NCBI RefSeq assembly: GCF_015644585.1
Contig: NZ_JADOBI010000007.1
Span: 227,763 to 291,762 of the forward strand
DNA from: Rahnella laticis
GTDB taxonomy: Bacteria; Pseudomonadota; Gammaproteobacteria; Enterobacterales; Enterobacteriaceae
Direction of reading: 5' to 3'
DNA: 64,000 nucleotides
Shown here: in pieces, positions 37,703-47,638 of the stretch
Numbering within the stretch: the first letter of the stretch is position 1
Layout: each line of letters begins with the position of its first letter
The notes under the pieces: generated by a model
What the model saw: the letters and a program-made list of their open reading frames with translations, nothing else
What the model was told of the DNA's origin: nothing
The model's database searches: none
Translations under genes and position numbers: made by a program

Positions 37703-38608
37703 ATGTCTGCCTTACGTTATTCCTTCTCGCAAATTGAAGCCTTCGCCTGCGTTGCGGAATCAGGGAGTTTATCCAGAGCCGCCCTTTTGCTGGGAAAGGA
37801 TCGCACCACGGTGCGCGATCTGCTGGATTACCTTGAGGACGCGCTGGGCTATACGCTTTTTGTGCGTCAGGGCCGCACATTAATCCTGACCGAGCAAGGC
37901 CAGCAATTGCACCGGCAGGCACATTTACTGCTGCGTCAGGCGCAGGCCTTTGAGTCTTATGCCCAATCCTTACCGGATGCGAAACGGCAGGAGCTGGTCA
38001 TGGTGTACGACCCTTTCGTTTCGCCGGCATTTATCGAAGCGGTGATCGCTGAAATGGCTAAAAAAGGCCTGTGTTTCAGTGCCTGGAGCGCCTCCCGGGA
38101 AGAAGCCGAAGCCGCATTAAAAAGCGGTAAAGCGCAGGTTGCTGTATGTCAGGCCAACAACCGCGCACTCGGGACAGAAATGGAATGGCGCGCGCTGGGT
38201 AACATCGGGCTTGATTTCTACGCGTCCGCACAGTTGTTTCAGCACCAGCAACGCCCGCTGACTTTGCTGAATCTCTCGCTGATCCCGCAGGTCGTCATGC
38301 ACAAAGCACACGACGAGCAAATCACCCGCAGCCTGCAAATCTCCGGGCAAACGTTGTATGTCAATGAGCGTTCTACCCTGCGCTATCTGCTGGAAAACGG
38401 TCAGGGCTGGGGATTCTTACCGACACATTTTCAGGCTTCAGGCTGGAAAAACGTGCAGGCGATGGAATGTGAAGTGGGTAATCAGGGGCTGGACATTACG
38501 ATGGTGGCGATCTGGCCACCCGGCGCGGCGAAACAACGCGTCACCGGGGCGTTAATTGACGAGCTTCCTTCGTTATGGCGCAAAGTTATGGGGGCGCGTG
38601 CTTCTTAA
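37703..38608 (+). CDS. LysR-family regulator, divergent from the serine hydrolase
   Basis: A protein of 301 residues. The DNA-binding domain is at about 5-62 (QIEAFACVAESGSLSRAALL, then GYTLFVRQGRTLILTEQG); the rest is a co-inducer-binding domain. GAGTTT before the ATG is a weak ribosome site. By layout it probably controls the divergent hydrolase gene. The end overlaps the HxlR gene end by 4 nt, tail to tail. Confidence 0.88.
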   Translation: MSALRYSFSQIEAFACVAESGSLSRAALLLGKDRTTVRDLLDYLEDALGYTLFVRQGRTLILTEQGQQLHRQAHLLLRQAQAFESYAQSLPDAKRQELVMVYDPFVSPAFIEAVIAEMAKKGLCFSAWSASREEAEAALKSGKAQVAVCQANNRALGTEMEWRALGNIGLDFYASAQLFQHQQRPLTLLNLSLIPQVVMHKAHDEQITRSLQISGQTLYVNERSTLRYLLENGQGWGFLPTHFQASGWKNVQAMECEVGNQGLDITMVAIWPPGAAKQRVTGALIDELPSLWRKVMGARAS

Positions 38609-38991
38609 ACCTCCTGAACCTCATCAGCATGCACAAGGTCATAGTCCGCCTGCGCCCTCTCAAGGGCCGGGCCGTATTCCAGCGCCCAGTCATACAGCGC
38701 GATAAACGGCTGCTGCAATGTCTGCGCCAGCGGCGTAAGGCTGTATTCCACACCAACCGGCGATGTGGGCAACACTTCACGATTAACCAGGCCATTTCGC
38801 TCAAGCCGCTTTAAGGCGTCTGCCAGCGCTTTATGCGTAATCCCATCCAGCCGGCGGCGGATTTCGTTGAAACGCGAAGGTCTGGTACAGAGCACGGTGA
38901 GAATTAAAATCGACCATTTATTGGTGATGTGTTCTAACACCGGACGCGTTTTTCCTACATCTCTCAAGCTGTTACCCTCGATTTCAGCCAT
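38605..38991 (-). CDS. HxlR-family transcriptional regulator
   Basis: A winged-helix regulator of 128 residues starting at 38991 (GAGGAG 9 nt upstream; an ATG at 39024 lacks a site). The HxlR signature is clear: VLEHITNKWSILILTVLC, RPSRFNEIRRRLDGITHKAL, LVNREVLPTSPVGVEYSLT. The usual Cys at the redox-sensing position before the first helix is replaced by His or Glu, so it may sense something other than electrophiles. It is divergent from an SDR gene that it likely controls. Confidence 0.88.
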   Translation of the reverse strand: MAEIEGNSLRDVGKTRPVLEHITNKWSILILTVLCTRPSRFNEIRRRLDGITHKALADALKRLERNGLVNREVLPTSPVGVEYSLTPLAQTLQQPFIALYDWALEYGPALERAQADYDLVHADEVQEV

Positions 38992-39090
38992 GCCGATATA
39001 CTCCTCTATACCTGATATAAACAAAGTGCGTAATTGTTATCTAGTATAAATTTTATATCATCTGTTTTCCAACCAAACAGGAGAATACAG

Positions 39091-39822
39091 ATGGGCAATT
39101 TAGACAACAAAGTGGCCGTGGTACTGGGCGGTGCGAAAGGTATTGGTCTGGCGATTAGCCAGCGGTTTGCCCGTGAAGGCGCAACAACCTGGTTTACCTC
39201 GCGGCGTGAAGAAGAGCTTGAGGCGGCTGGCAGTGAAATCTCAGGAACCCGGATCCCGTTGCGCGCAGATGTGAGCCAGTTAAGCGAGCTAACCCGCATT
39301 ATGCAGACGATTCAGGCCGAATCTGGCCAGATCGATGTACTGGTCATCAACGCCGGAATGTCCGAATACGCCACGATTGATGACATCAGCGCAGCCCATT
39401 TTGAACAAATTTTTGGCCTCAATGTGCGCTCGCCTGTTTTTGCGTTACAGGCAGCACTTCCGCTGCTGAAACCCGGTGCCAGCGTCGTGCTCGTGGGGTC
39501 GATTGCCGATGTGATTGGCACTCAGGGATACGGCGTTTACAGCGCCAGTAAAGCGGCGTTACGTTCTTTTGCACGAACCTGGACACGTGAACTTTCCCCA
39601 CGCGGCATCCGTATAAACGTGGTTGCGCCGGGCCCTGTTGATACTGAAATGATGGCGGCTGCGTCTGATGATGTTCGCAACGGATTAGCCGGTGCGATCC
39701 CGCTGGGAAGACTAGGCAAACCTGAAGAAGTCGCCAATGCTGCGCTATTCCTCGCGAGTGACGAGAGCAGCTATATCGCCGGAGCTGAAATTTGCGTGGA
39801 TGGCGGCCTGACGCAGGTCTGA
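39091..39822 (+). CDS. Short-chain dehydrogenase/reductase (SDR)
   Basis: A classical SDR of 243 residues. The start at 39091 follows CAGGAG by 6-7 nt; the ATG at 39034 is inside the promoter. The cofactor motif GGAKGIG (about 12-18), NAGMS, catalytic Ser (VLVGSIAD) and YSASK with the Tyr-Lys pair are all present, and the end AGAEICVDGGL is standard. FTSRREEEL after beta-2 suggests NADPH. The substrate is unknown. Confidence 0.9.
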   Translation: MGNLDNKVAVVLGGAKGIGLAISQRFAREGATTWFTSRREEELEAAGSEISGTRIPLRADVSQLSELTRIMQTIQAESGQIDVLVINAGMSEYATIDDISAAHFEQIFGLNVRSPVFALQAALPLLKPGASVVLVGSIADVIGTQGYGVYSASKAALRSFARTWTRELSPRGIRINVVAPGPVDTEMMAAASDDVRNGLAGAIPLGRLGKPEEVANAALFLASDESSYIAGAEICVDGGLTQV

Positions 39823-39849
39823 CAAGCTTTCCCCGCACAGTTAGACCTC

Positions 39850-39875
39850 ACAGCTATCTCCGGATAGCTGTTTTT
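39850..39875 (+). terminator. Intrinsic terminator after the SDR gene
   Basis: A 9-bp stem ACAGCTATC/GATAGCTGT with a TCCG tetraloop, followed by TTTT, 28 bp past the SDR stop. Confidence 0.9.
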
Positions 39876-39925
39876 AATTGAGCGATAAGATCTGGCTAAT
39901 CAGGTACTCACCCTTTTTCCGTTAC

Positions 39926-41095
39926 TTAATAATACGTAATCGTCACATTCGCTTTTGCGGTAATGTTTCCGGTGAAGTTATTGCCGCCGGAATCCGTAAT
40001 TGCGGGTGCGGTCTGGACAATTGCAGCCTGGAATGTGGCGGTGTTTTTGCCCTGCTGGCCGACGCCCAGATTTTGCTTCACGCCGGTTCTGACTGCTTTG
40101 CCGGTGCTGTCATAAAGGCCGACGCCAATGCCGTTCAGCGCTTTATTGGTCGCGGCATCGTGTACCACCAGTGTGTCACTTCCCATCAGGGCAGAATTCG
40201 CGTCATCGAACGTGAATTCGACGTTACTGGTGTAACTACTGCACGTGAAATCCATCCCAAAACGGGTCAGTGGCCCTTCCTGCGGGAACGTACCGCTGCC
40301 ACTTTTACGCAGCGTGCCGATATCTACCACCTGATGTTTGTTGTCCAGCGTGCAGGACGGTGCGGCAATATAAACGCCGCTGCCCAGCGGCACGTCAACC
40401 GTCGTGATGCCACTGAGCCCGTCGATGGTAAATGTGAGATGTGCGCCCGGCGGGATCACCGCCTCAGAACCGTACTCCATCCAGCCAAATTTAATCAGCT
40501 CCGCGCGCATCGATTCGATGGCGAAATTGTATTTCTTGTCGTATTTGTACAGCGTTTTCGAAGCGTTGTACTGCGCACCAAACTGCACCAGCGTGGTGTC
40601 ATCTTTACCGTTGATAACCGGGTATTCCACGCCAAGCCGTTTGCCTGAAGCCATTCTGGCGGGCGGATAACTGTCCGGCAGCGTCTCTTCATTAATCGCC
40701 ACGGCCTTGATGTACATCCGCAGCTTAATGCCATTGTTGGTGGTCTGCGCCTCGCCGGTCCAGTCCAGCGCCGCGTCATTCACGGCGCTCAGGCTCAGCG
40801 ATATGTCACCATCAAAAGCCGCGGGCGCTTCAAATTCCTGCCCGTCAGACGTACAACTCAGGCGCATATTCGGCAAAAACTGTGCGTAATCGAGCGACAA
40901 CACCACGGAATAATCCGGGATATCCTGGTCGGCGGCAATCGGGTTTTCCCGCGTGTAAGGCGAGAATGGCAGAGCGCCACCGGAATCGATATCACAATGC
41001 AAAACCGCTGCCTGGCCGGTGACCGGCAGCAGGCTAAACAACATCAAAGCGATGCCTGCGGTGGTGACTTTCAATCCCGGATTTCTTCTGCCCAT
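39926..41095 (-). CDS. Fimbrial tip adhesin, operon 1
   Basis: A secreted protein of 389 residues, last gene of the first chaperone-usher operon. A signal peptide (about 1-30, ending TGQAA) precedes an N-terminal putative receptor-binding domain (30-220); the C-terminal pilin domain (about 230-389) has SCTLDNKHQVVDIGTLRKSG and ends in NVTITYY, the alternating pattern that docks in the chaperone and in the next subunit. The two-domain plan and end position identify it as the tip adhesin; the receptor is unknown. Confidence 0.78.
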   Translation of the reverse strand: MGRRNPGLKVTTAGIALMLFSLLPVTGQAAVLHCDIDSGGALPFSPYTRENPIAADQDIPDYSVVLSLDYAQFLPNMRLSCTSDGQEFEAPAAFDGDISLSLSAVNDAALDWTGEAQTTNNGIKLRMYIKAVAINEETLPDSYPPARMASGKRLGVEYPVINGKDDTTLVQFGAQYNASKTLYKYDKKYNFAIESMRAELIKFGWMEYGSEAVIPPGAHLTFTIDGLSGITTVDVPLGSGVYIAAPSCTLDNKHQVVDIGTLRKSGSGTFPQEGPLTRFGMDFTCSSYTSNVEFTFDDANSALMGSDTLVVHDAATNKALNGIGVGLYDSTGKAVRTGVKQNLGVGQQGKNTATFQAAIVQTAPAITDSGGNNFTGNITAKANVTITYY

Positions 41096-41107
41096 TTTCT
41101 TTGCCTG

Positions 41108-41830
41108 CTAGAATTTTAAAGACTGATGCATTACCGGCGTTTCGCCACCAAAATCGTTGATCGCAGAATAATTCAGCGTGCCCGGTTTACCGGCAACGCC
41201 TGCGGGCAGGGCGTAGCGGGTTTCGCCTTTCGCCGGAACCATGGTGTTTTTATCGGCAAGCGCAACCGGTTTGCCCCCGGCGGTGACGGACAGCTCAGAG
41301 AAGCTGGCGTAATATTCGGTCGGATTTTTCGCGATAAGCCAGCTTTTGCCGCCCTCTTGAGCGACCTGCCACTGCAATTTGGTAATCATATCGGCGGATT
41401 TTTCTTTCAGCGTGGTGGGACGGATAAAGACTTTGACACGCGTGCGGATGGCGACCTGCAACTGATTTCCTTCGACTTTGCTCACCGGCGGGATCTCCTG
41501 GATCCAAAGCCAGAAAACGGATTCACGATCCTGAGGCACTTTGCCCGGCAAAATCACCATACGTAATTTCCCCTCGCGGCCCGCACCGATTTTAAATAAC
41601 GGCGGCGTCAGCAGAAGCGGCAGATTTTTATCATTACCCTTGAGATCTTCAACCCACGACTGAACCAGATAATCGTTATATTTATCGTCATTGAGCAGCT
41701 TGATGGAGGTTTCTTTATCACTTTCCAGCGCAATGACGCGCGTCAGCGCCGGACGGACTGCCGCCGATGCCGCATTCGTTAATAACAGAAGGCTCATCAA
41801 TACCGGCACTGCAATTTTAGTCAATTTCAT
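41108..41830 (-). CDS. Periplasmic fimbrial chaperone, operon 1
   Basis: A PapD/FimC-type chaperone of 240 residues: signal peptide (MKLTKIAVPVLMSLLLLTNA), LTRVIALESDKETSIKLLND in domain 1, ESVFWLWIQEIPPV for the conserved chaperone signature, RTRVKVFIRP for the loop with the pilin-capping Arg/Lys cleft, and INDFGGETP at the end. It folds pilins and delivers them to the usher. It sits 12 nt from both usher and adhesin. Confidence 0.92.
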   Translation of the reverse strand: MKLTKIAVPVLMSLLLLTNAASAAVRPALTRVIALESDKETSIKLLNDDKYNDYLVQSWVEDLKGNDKNLPLLLTPPLFKIGAGREGKLRMVILPGKVPQDRESVFWLWIQEIPPVSKVEGNQLQVAIRTRVKVFIRPTTLKEKSADMITKLQWQVAQEGGKSWLIAKNPTEYYASFSELSVTAGGKPVALADKNTMVPAKGETRYALPAGVAGKPGTLNYSAINDFGGETPVMHQSLKF

Positions 41831-41842
41831 AGAACACTCGGT

Positions 41843-44389
41843 TTAGCGACAAATCGCGTTAACTTGTTGATACCAAAGGTCAGACTGACCTTTGGAGACA
41901 GGTAAAACAAACTGACACTGTGTATTGTTTTCCAGGGCCACATCCAGCACTGCCTCTGCGTCTTCTAAAACGCCATTGAGATACAGTAATCCGTTATCGG
42001 CCACCATGCCGACCTGCTCCTTGCCTTGCCAGGCCATTGCACCAAAAGGCGCGGGCTTGCCATCCGGCAGCGATAACATCACGATCGCCCGGCGTCCGAC
42101 TTTCGTCTGGAAGCGGCGAACCACCACCGCGCCGTGAGTCGGAATGACATTTTCGCCGCCGTCGATTAATTCAACGTTATCCTCTGCGTGACGCGTATCC
42201 AGCGAGAGCGCGTTGTCGCGGTAAGCTGATATCGACGGCACCACGGCGCGTCCCCAGCGGTTGGTCGATACGCCCGGCTGGCCTTCCACGCTGATGTTTT
42301 TGGCACCCGGCGTTTCAATAATGGCAATGGTGTCGCCCAGCTGCTGCGAAAGCACCACGCCCTGCCCGTACGCCACCACGCCGCCGGAGATCCCCGCCGA
42401 ATACTGTTTGCTACTCCGGCTGGCGCTCGCGCTGGCATTCATATTGGCCATGCTGTTGCGGTAAGCCAGCGAACCCGCCGGTGAATAACCGCTGCTGTCG
42501 TGCTGTGCGGACAGCGAATAACTGAGCGCGCTGTCCAGTTCGGTTCCGGACACGGTCGCCATCTGCGAATCGCCGGAATGGTTACTGCTGTTGGTACCGA
42601 ACGACAGATTGCGGCTGCGTTTTTCGCCGATATCCAGCGGCACGGAGAAGTTCAGCGACAGCTGGCGATCCGGGCTGTCATTGTCGTCATACTCATTGCC
42701 GGTATTGGCCTGATAGCTGTAACTGACATTCACATTGACCGCTTTAATATTGAAGCTGTAGCCCATTGTTAAAGAGGTGTCTTTGACGTTCGAGTTGTAA
42801 TACGTGTCCTGCTGCAAGGTGAAATAACCGCTGCCAAACTCGCCCAACCCCTGATTCACCGTAGCCTGAATTTCATTTTTGCGATGACGCTGCGTGTCGT
42901 CATCCCCCCAGCGCCAGCCGGCGTATTCCGGGAAATCCATAAAATCCGTCGTCTGATAGCGGTAACCCATGATTTGCAGGGAAGTGTCCGAGCTGTCAAA
43001 ACGGCGCGCATAGAGCAGGCGCAATGCCCGCCCCTGATCGCCCACCGCCTGCGCTGCATCATTGTTGGCGAGATCGTTATCATTCCCGGACTGATGACGT
43101 TCCAGTGCCCAGTCGAGCGAAACGCTGCCCATCACGCCTAAATTGAAGGCTCCGCTGAGCGCCATCGACTGATAACCTTCCCCGGCGACAATCAGATCGC
43201 TGAGCGTTAATTTGTCCCAGCCGTATTGCAGGCTGCCTTGTGCCACCAGCGGCTGATAGGAAATTCCGCTGTCACGATAGCGGCCGCCGCTGAGGCTGTA
43301 GCGCCAGGAACCGGGCCGCAACATATTGGGCAACGACGTATAGGGCACCCTAAAGTGCTGCTGGCTGCCGTCGCTTTCTTCGACAGTGACGTCTAAATCC
43401 GCGCCAATCTGCCCGTTATTTAAATCGGAAATGGCGAAACTGCCGGGTGAAACAGTTTTGCTGTAAATAATGTTGCCGCGCTGACGGATAACCACGCGGG
43501 CGTTACTGCGGGCAACGCCGCGAATAACCGGTGAATAGCTGAACGTATCGGACGGCAACATCTGCGCATTGGTTTCAAGCGTCATGCCGCGCACCGGCAA
43601 AATACCGAGTACGTCGCTGGACGTGCTGGCATAAACATCACCGACGGTAAAACGGGAAACCAGCGGCGCGATATCCCGCTCGGCGTACGCACGGTCGTGG
43701 TTATTTTCCCAACCCCGTTCAGATTTATTAAATGTGTCAAAACTGTAGAAGCGCCAGTTCCCGAGATTCACCCCGGAATTCAGGCTCAGGTATGCCGTGT
43801 CGCTGCTCGCTGATTCGGCGTTATCCCCCTGATTTTCCGTATGATAAACATAGCCGGAATAGCTTAACCGCAGGGCGTTAACGCCACTGTCCCACAGCGT
43901 CGGGTCAATCATTTCACTTTGCGAGGAGACGTTCATGGCCGCCTGAGGCGCGGTGATCACCAGCTGCTGCATGGATTCGTCATAATGAATTTTGGCTTCC
44001 GGCCATTTCGCGATCAGGTCATAGCACGCCTGATCACCAGATTTTGCCATTTCGTTCAGATGATGATCGACGCCCATCTGGTGCAACAATGCCTGTGTTA
44101 AACAGGGCGCTGCGCCCTCTTTACCGGCGACCGGAATAAAGTCTATTTTTGTTTTGAATAACGTTCTGCCATTGAGAACAACATCGGCCGTTTTAATACC
44201 GGGGCTGGTTTCATCCGGATGATAAAACTGTTGCGGAATGGCCTGTGAATCTTTACGTAAAAAATCGGCATCGAAAGCGGAAGTTTCATTATTAATTTTA
44301 AGTGAAACTTCTTCCGCGAAACTATTCAGTGAAAAACAAGCGGGCATAATAATGATGACCATCATTATAAAAATAAAATGAATATTCAT
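41843..44389 (-). CDS. Outer-membrane usher, operon 1
   Basis: An FimD/PapC-family usher of 848 residues. A signal peptide is followed by the N-terminal chaperone-binding domain (AFDADFLRKD), a 24-strand barrel with plug (GDVYASTSSDVLGILPVRGM, NARVVIRQRGNIIYSKTVSPG) and C-terminal domains (HGAVVVRRFQTKVGRRAIVM; FGAMAW). It secretes and polymerises pilins delivered by the chaperone. It lies 60 nt after the pilin gene. Confidence 0.95.
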   Translation of the reverse strand: MNIHFIFIMMVIIIMPACFSLNSFAEEVSLKINNETSAFDADFLRKDSQAIPQQFYHPDETSPGIKTADVVLNGRTLFKTKIDFIPVAGKEGAAPCLTQALLHQMGVDHHLNEMAKSGDQACYDLIAKWPEAKIHYDESMQQLVITAPQAAMNVSSQSEMIDPTLWDSGVNALRLSYSGYVYHTENQGDNAESASSDTAYLSLNSGVNLGNWRFYSFDTFNKSERGWENNHDRAYAERDIAPLVSRFTVGDVYASTSSDVLGILPVRGMTLETNAQMLPSDTFSYSPVIRGVARSNARVVIRQRGNIIYSKTVSPGSFAISDLNNGQIGADLDVTVEESDGSQQHFRVPYTSLPNMLRPGSWRYSLSGGRYRDSGISYQPLVAQGSLQYGWDKLTLSDLIVAGEGYQSMALSGAFNLGVMGSVSLDWALERHQSGNDNDLANNDAAQAVGDQGRALRLLYARRFDSSDTSLQIMGYRYQTTDFMDFPEYAGWRWGDDDTQRHRKNEIQATVNQGLGEFGSGYFTLQQDTYYNSNVKDTSLTMGYSFNIKAVNVNVSYSYQANTGNEYDDNDSPDRQLSLNFSVPLDIGEKRSRNLSFGTNSSNHSGDSQMATVSGTELDSALSYSLSAQHDSSGYSPAGSLAYRNSMANMNASASASRSSKQYSAGISGGVVAYGQGVVLSQQLGDTIAIIETPGAKNISVEGQPGVSTNRWGRAVVPSISAYRDNALSLDTRHAEDNVELIDGGENVIPTHGAVVVRRFQTKVGRRAIVMLSLPDGKPAPFGAMAWQGKEQVGMVADNGLLYLNGVLEDAEAVLDVALENNTQCQFVLPVSKGQSDLWYQQVNAICR

Positions 44390-44449
44390 TAAAACCAGCC
44401 CGCTTTCATTTACAGATCAGAGAAATTTAAAAACTTTTTCGTGCGTGTA

Positions 44450-45013
44450 TCAGTTATAGGTAATATCAACGAACGTTTTCGCACTGACACCACCTGGCTC
44501 TACTTCCGGTGTAGAAGTGTTTGCTTTATAAGCAACCTTAAACAGCAGTGAGGTATTACCCGTAGTCAGAGCCTGAGGTTTTGAAGGTTTACCCCCGTCA
44601 ATGGCGATCGGCGTGGTGCCATCATTTTCCAGGATCGCGATACCTACGCCGGTCGCCGGGCCGTTGGTCTGGGTGTTTTTCAAGATTGCGCCATCAGTTG
44701 TGTCTGGCGTGCCGCTGAAAGATACCATCGCATTTTTCATCGTAGTCGTATCACAATCTTTCAGATCGATTGTGAAGTCTTTCATCGCCGCATAACCCCC
44801 CGCGAAATTGAAAGAAGATGGCGTCACGGTCGCCAGTGCCATAACAGCGCCATTAGCAGAATTACCGCCGTTGAAGCCGTTCAGGGTACATGCCGCAGCA
44901 ACAACCTTGCCGTTGAACGTGATATCACCATCAGATGCAGCAGCAAGAGTGGAATATGCGCCAACTGACAGAAGCAAAGCAGCAGGAAGTGCTTTAATCA
45001 AAAAACGTTTCAT
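44450..45013 (-). CDS. Major fimbrial subunit, operon 1
   Basis: A type-1-like pilin of 187 residues. The start at 45013 (MKRFLIKALPAALLLSVGAY) gives a clean signal peptide; mature start near AASDGDITFNG. Two Cys (ACTLNG, DLKDCDTT) form the pilin disulfide, and the C-terminal FVDITYN is the donor-strand groove end. First gene of the operon pilin-usher-chaperone-adhesin. Confidence 0.92.
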   Translation of the reverse strand: MKRFLIKALPAALLLSVGAYSTLAAASDGDITFNGKVVAAACTLNGFNGGNSANGAVMALATVTPSSFNFAGGYAAMKDFTIDLKDCDTTTMKNAMVSFSGTPDTTDGAILKNTQTNGPATGVGIAILENDGTTPIAIDGGKPSKPQALTTGNTSLLFKVAYKANTSTPEVEPGGVSAKTFVDITYN

Positions 45014-45025
45014 TCTTGAATCCAA

Positions 45026-45367
45026 TATTGATTATTAATGATTCAGCACATCAATTAACTATGTGCCACCGTTATTACCGGCGGCATCTTAATATAGCCT
45101 TATTGTAATTACCTTTAGCCTTGCTGAATTCAAAATACAGCACCCCTTAACCAGATAATTAATTTCTGGTTATATACAGAGAATTAAAGAACTTAACAGA
45201 AACTGGAATTCACTAACTTTATTCACGCGATACATGATTTATCGAATAAACCACTCACTTTCTAATAGGTTGATCATGAAATGAGCATGGGATTAGTAGT
45301 ATGCATATAGAGATACCCTTGAAATAAACATCGACCAGACGGCGCTCGGCCAACGTTTTAAATGAAA
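45026..45367. promoter_or_regulatory. AT-rich promoter region of fimbrial operon 1
   Basis: About 340 bp without a gene between the pilin and the LysR gene, both of which read leftward. It is AT-rich (CACCCCTTAACCAGATAATT, ACTTTATTCACGCGATACAT) and must hold the leftward fimbrial promoter. There is no invertible-element inverted repeat that I can see, so phase switching by inversion is not indicated. Confidence 0.45.
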
Positions 45368-46300
45368 TCATTCACTTTTATTATTCTGTTCACGCATTTT
45401 TTTTACAACATTAAAGAGCTCAGTATTTTTCATCAGATTTTTATGATAAGTCATGTAAATGCTTACCGGCGGTAATACAAAATCACTTTTTAGTATTTTA
45501 AGATTAAAGGAGCCTGCAAACTTTGCAGCGAACCAGTCAGGCATAAAGCTGATGTAATCAGATGCCTCCGTCATACTCAGGATAGTGATTAACGAGCTGC
45601 TGCTGAAAGCAAATTCTCTTTTTACAAAGTAATTTTCAAGATCCACCTGAGCTTTTTTAACACTTTCCGTATTATTCAGTAAAAACGTGGACCTCTCTTT
45701 TTTCATGTTTTCCTGTGTCAGAACATCGCCAATCCGCGGATGATCTTTACGGCAAACGGCCACCGCCATCGCGGAATCAAAAACTTCGGTCACCGTCGAA
45801 AAACTGTAATAAGGCGCGGTACCGAATACCACATCGGCCTTACGGTAAGTGAGGATTTCCTCGGTAGTTTCCAGCATGCCGTCCGAACTGATGTGCTTTA
45901 TGCCGCAGTGTATGCCCGCTTCCTTTAACGCAGATGCCAGCGTGGGCATGACTCTGACCGCTGAAAATGGCGTGCAATAGATAGTGATTTGGTTGAGCGA
46001 AGTCGGTTCAGAAATCAGCAAATTCTCGAAAAGTAATCCGATCGTTTCACTGATGCTTTCATGGATATTGTCGGCAATGCTGGTCGGAGAAACGCCCTTT
46101 CCTTCGCGGATGAACAACGGATCGTCGAAAAAGATACGCAGCTTATGCAAAGACTGGCTGATGGCTGAGGCGGTGACACCCAGCATTTCCGCGGCGCGAA
46201 TGCCGCTACGGCAAATATAAACGGTTTCGAAAACCTTCAATAAGTTTAAGTCGAAGTCCTTGAGTTTCTGTACGTTTTCCAAAACATTTGTATCTTTCAC
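45368..46300 (-). CDS. LysR-family regulator upstream of fimbrial operon 1
   Basis: A protein of 310 residues. The DNA-binding domain is LNLLKVFETVYICRSGIRAA, then GVTASAISQSLHKLRIFFDD, DPLFIREGKGVSPT; the rest is the LysR sensor fold. It lies just upstream of the fimbrial operon in the same direction, so it may control fimbriation. Codon use is more AT-rich than that of its neighbours. Confidence 0.82.
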   Translation of the reverse strand: MKDTNVLENVQKLKDFDLNLLKVFETVYICRSGIRAAEMLGVTASAISQSLHKLRIFFDDPLFIREGKGVSPTSIADNIHESISETIGLLFENLLISEPTSLNQITIYCTPFSAVRVMPTLASALKEAGIHCGIKHISSDGMLETTEEILTYRKADVVFGTAPYYSFSTVTEVFDSAMAVAVCRKDHPRIGDVLTQENMKKERSTFLLNNTESVKKAQVDLENYFVKREFAFSSSSLITILSMTEASDYISFMPDWFAAKFAGSFNLKILKSDFVLPPVSIYMTYHKNLMKNTELFNVVKKMREQNNKSE

Positions 46301-46531
46301 AGCTTTCCCTCATTTTCAGACTTAAGTTTTATAATTTCTGTAATTTTAGTATTGATGGGTTCATAAGGAAAAGCTAAATGACTTAGGTAAACAAATTATC
46401 TGAAGGGATTAGACGCTGGCCGTTAAAAAACACTCTTTTACGTTGTCAGGGTAAACCGCATTGTCACTGAGGTGTTGCGGTTGTAAAATATAATGATAGT
46501 TGTTTTACGCAATTTAACAGGAATGAATTCC

Positions 46532-46897
46532 ATGAAAAATGACCTCACCGAGTTTGAACGCTTTGTTATTGAAGACAAAGGGACAGAACGCCCTCACACG
46601 GGCGTCTACAATGAGCATTTTTCGCCGGGCCGCTATGTGTGCAAGCGCTGCGGAACACCGCTGTACACCTCAGAGCACAAATTTGAATCCCACTGCGGCT
46701 GGCCGTCTTTTGATGACGAAATTCCGGGAGCGGTAGAACGCGTGCCGGATGCCGACGGGCGCAGAACCGAAATCGTCTGTGCCAAGTGTCAGGCGCATCT
46801 GGGCCACGTGTTTGAAGGCGAGTATTTAACCGAGAAAAACCTGAGACACTGCGTGAACTCCGTGTCCCTCAATTTTGAAAGCGTCGGGGAAGAGTAA
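46532..46897 (+). CDS. msrB: Peptide-methionine (R)-S-oxide reductase MsrB
   Basis: A protein of 121 residues starting at 46532 (AGGAATG about 9 nt upstream; ATG 46523 is too close to that site). It has two zinc CxxC pairs (CKRCG and [12 protein letters not shown]), HCGWPSFDD, and [11 protein letters not shown] with the catalytic Cys. It repairs oxidised methionine. The usual MsrB family is slightly longer; here no core motif is missing. Confidence 0.95.
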   Translation: MKNDLTEFERFVIEDKGTERPHTGVYNEHFSPGRYVCKRCGTPLYTSEHKFESHCGWPSFDDEIPGAVERVPDADGRRTEIVCAKCQAHLGHVFEGEYLTEKNLRHCVNSVSLNFESVGEE

Positions 46898-46902
46898 CAC
46901 CC

Positions 46903-47388
46903 TCACAACCGCGCAATATTCCGGTACAGATAGATGCGGTTCCCGGCCTGCATTTTGTTAATCAGGCGCGAACGGCTGGCGTAGATGGTTTTAATATTGA
47001 CGCCCAGACGTTCGCCGATCTGCCGGGTATCTAACCCTTCCTGCAGACAGGACAGCACTTCGCCTTCACGTTCGGAAAGTTTGGCTTTTACGCGGTAATT
47101 GAAATGCGCATGATTGAGCGACAGGCACGAAAGCACTTCGCTGACCCCGCTGCGCCGGTCGATAAAAATCACGTTCTCCAGATGGCATAACGCGTAATAA
47201 TCAAAGTCGCTGTCGATAAAAGCGAAAACCTTTTTCCCCTGAGATAAGCACTGTTCCACCTGCGAGCGGCGGGTCGATTCAACATCGACAATGACATAAC
47301 CGGCGCCAAACGCATTGGATGAAAACAGCGCTTTTAGTCCGGCATTGAAAAAATTATCTTCCGAAACAATAATGCATGGCGAGCCCAT
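46903..47388 (-). CDS. LuxR-type regulator with short receiver-like domain
   Basis: A protein of 161 residues. The first ~90 residues (PCIIVSEDNFFNAGLKALFS) resemble a receiver fold without a clear phospho-acceptor Asp pattern; the C-terminal LuxR helix-turn-helix is LSEREGEVLSCLQEGLDTRQ, then IGERLGVNIKTIYASRSRLI. Such stunted regulators occur next to fimbrial and EAL genes in enterobacteria (FimZ/MrkI-like). It is tail to tail with msrB and divergent from the EAL gene. Confidence 0.78.
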   Translation of the reverse strand: MGSPCIIVSEDNFFNAGLKALFSSNAFGAGYVIVDVESTRRSQVEQCLSQGKKVFAFIDSDFDYYALCHLENVIFIDRRSGVSEVLSCLSLNHAHFNYRVKAKLSEREGEVLSCLQEGLDTRQIGERLGVNIKTIYASRSRLINKMQAGNRIYLYRNIARL

Positions 47389-47638
47389 AGTAATTCCTTT
47401 TTCATACTGTCCGTTTACGATCCCAATCGTCAGTCAATAACCTGTTTTTATATTTACAGATTAAGTTAATTTTTTCATAATAATTCAAGTAAATAAATCA
47501 GTGTAAGATGATTATTACGTCAGAATTTTCTTACAGGCGTAGCCACAATCTGAAATAACGTTAAAGCCGGTGGTTGTTTATTTATTATTTAGGCGAAATA
47601 GCTTACAACTGTCGCCCGAATATTAGACCTGGTAACAC

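Noticed and set aside
45026..45367. Invertible promoter element for fimbrial operon 1
   Set aside because: No flanking inverted repeats and no nearby recombinase gene were seen.
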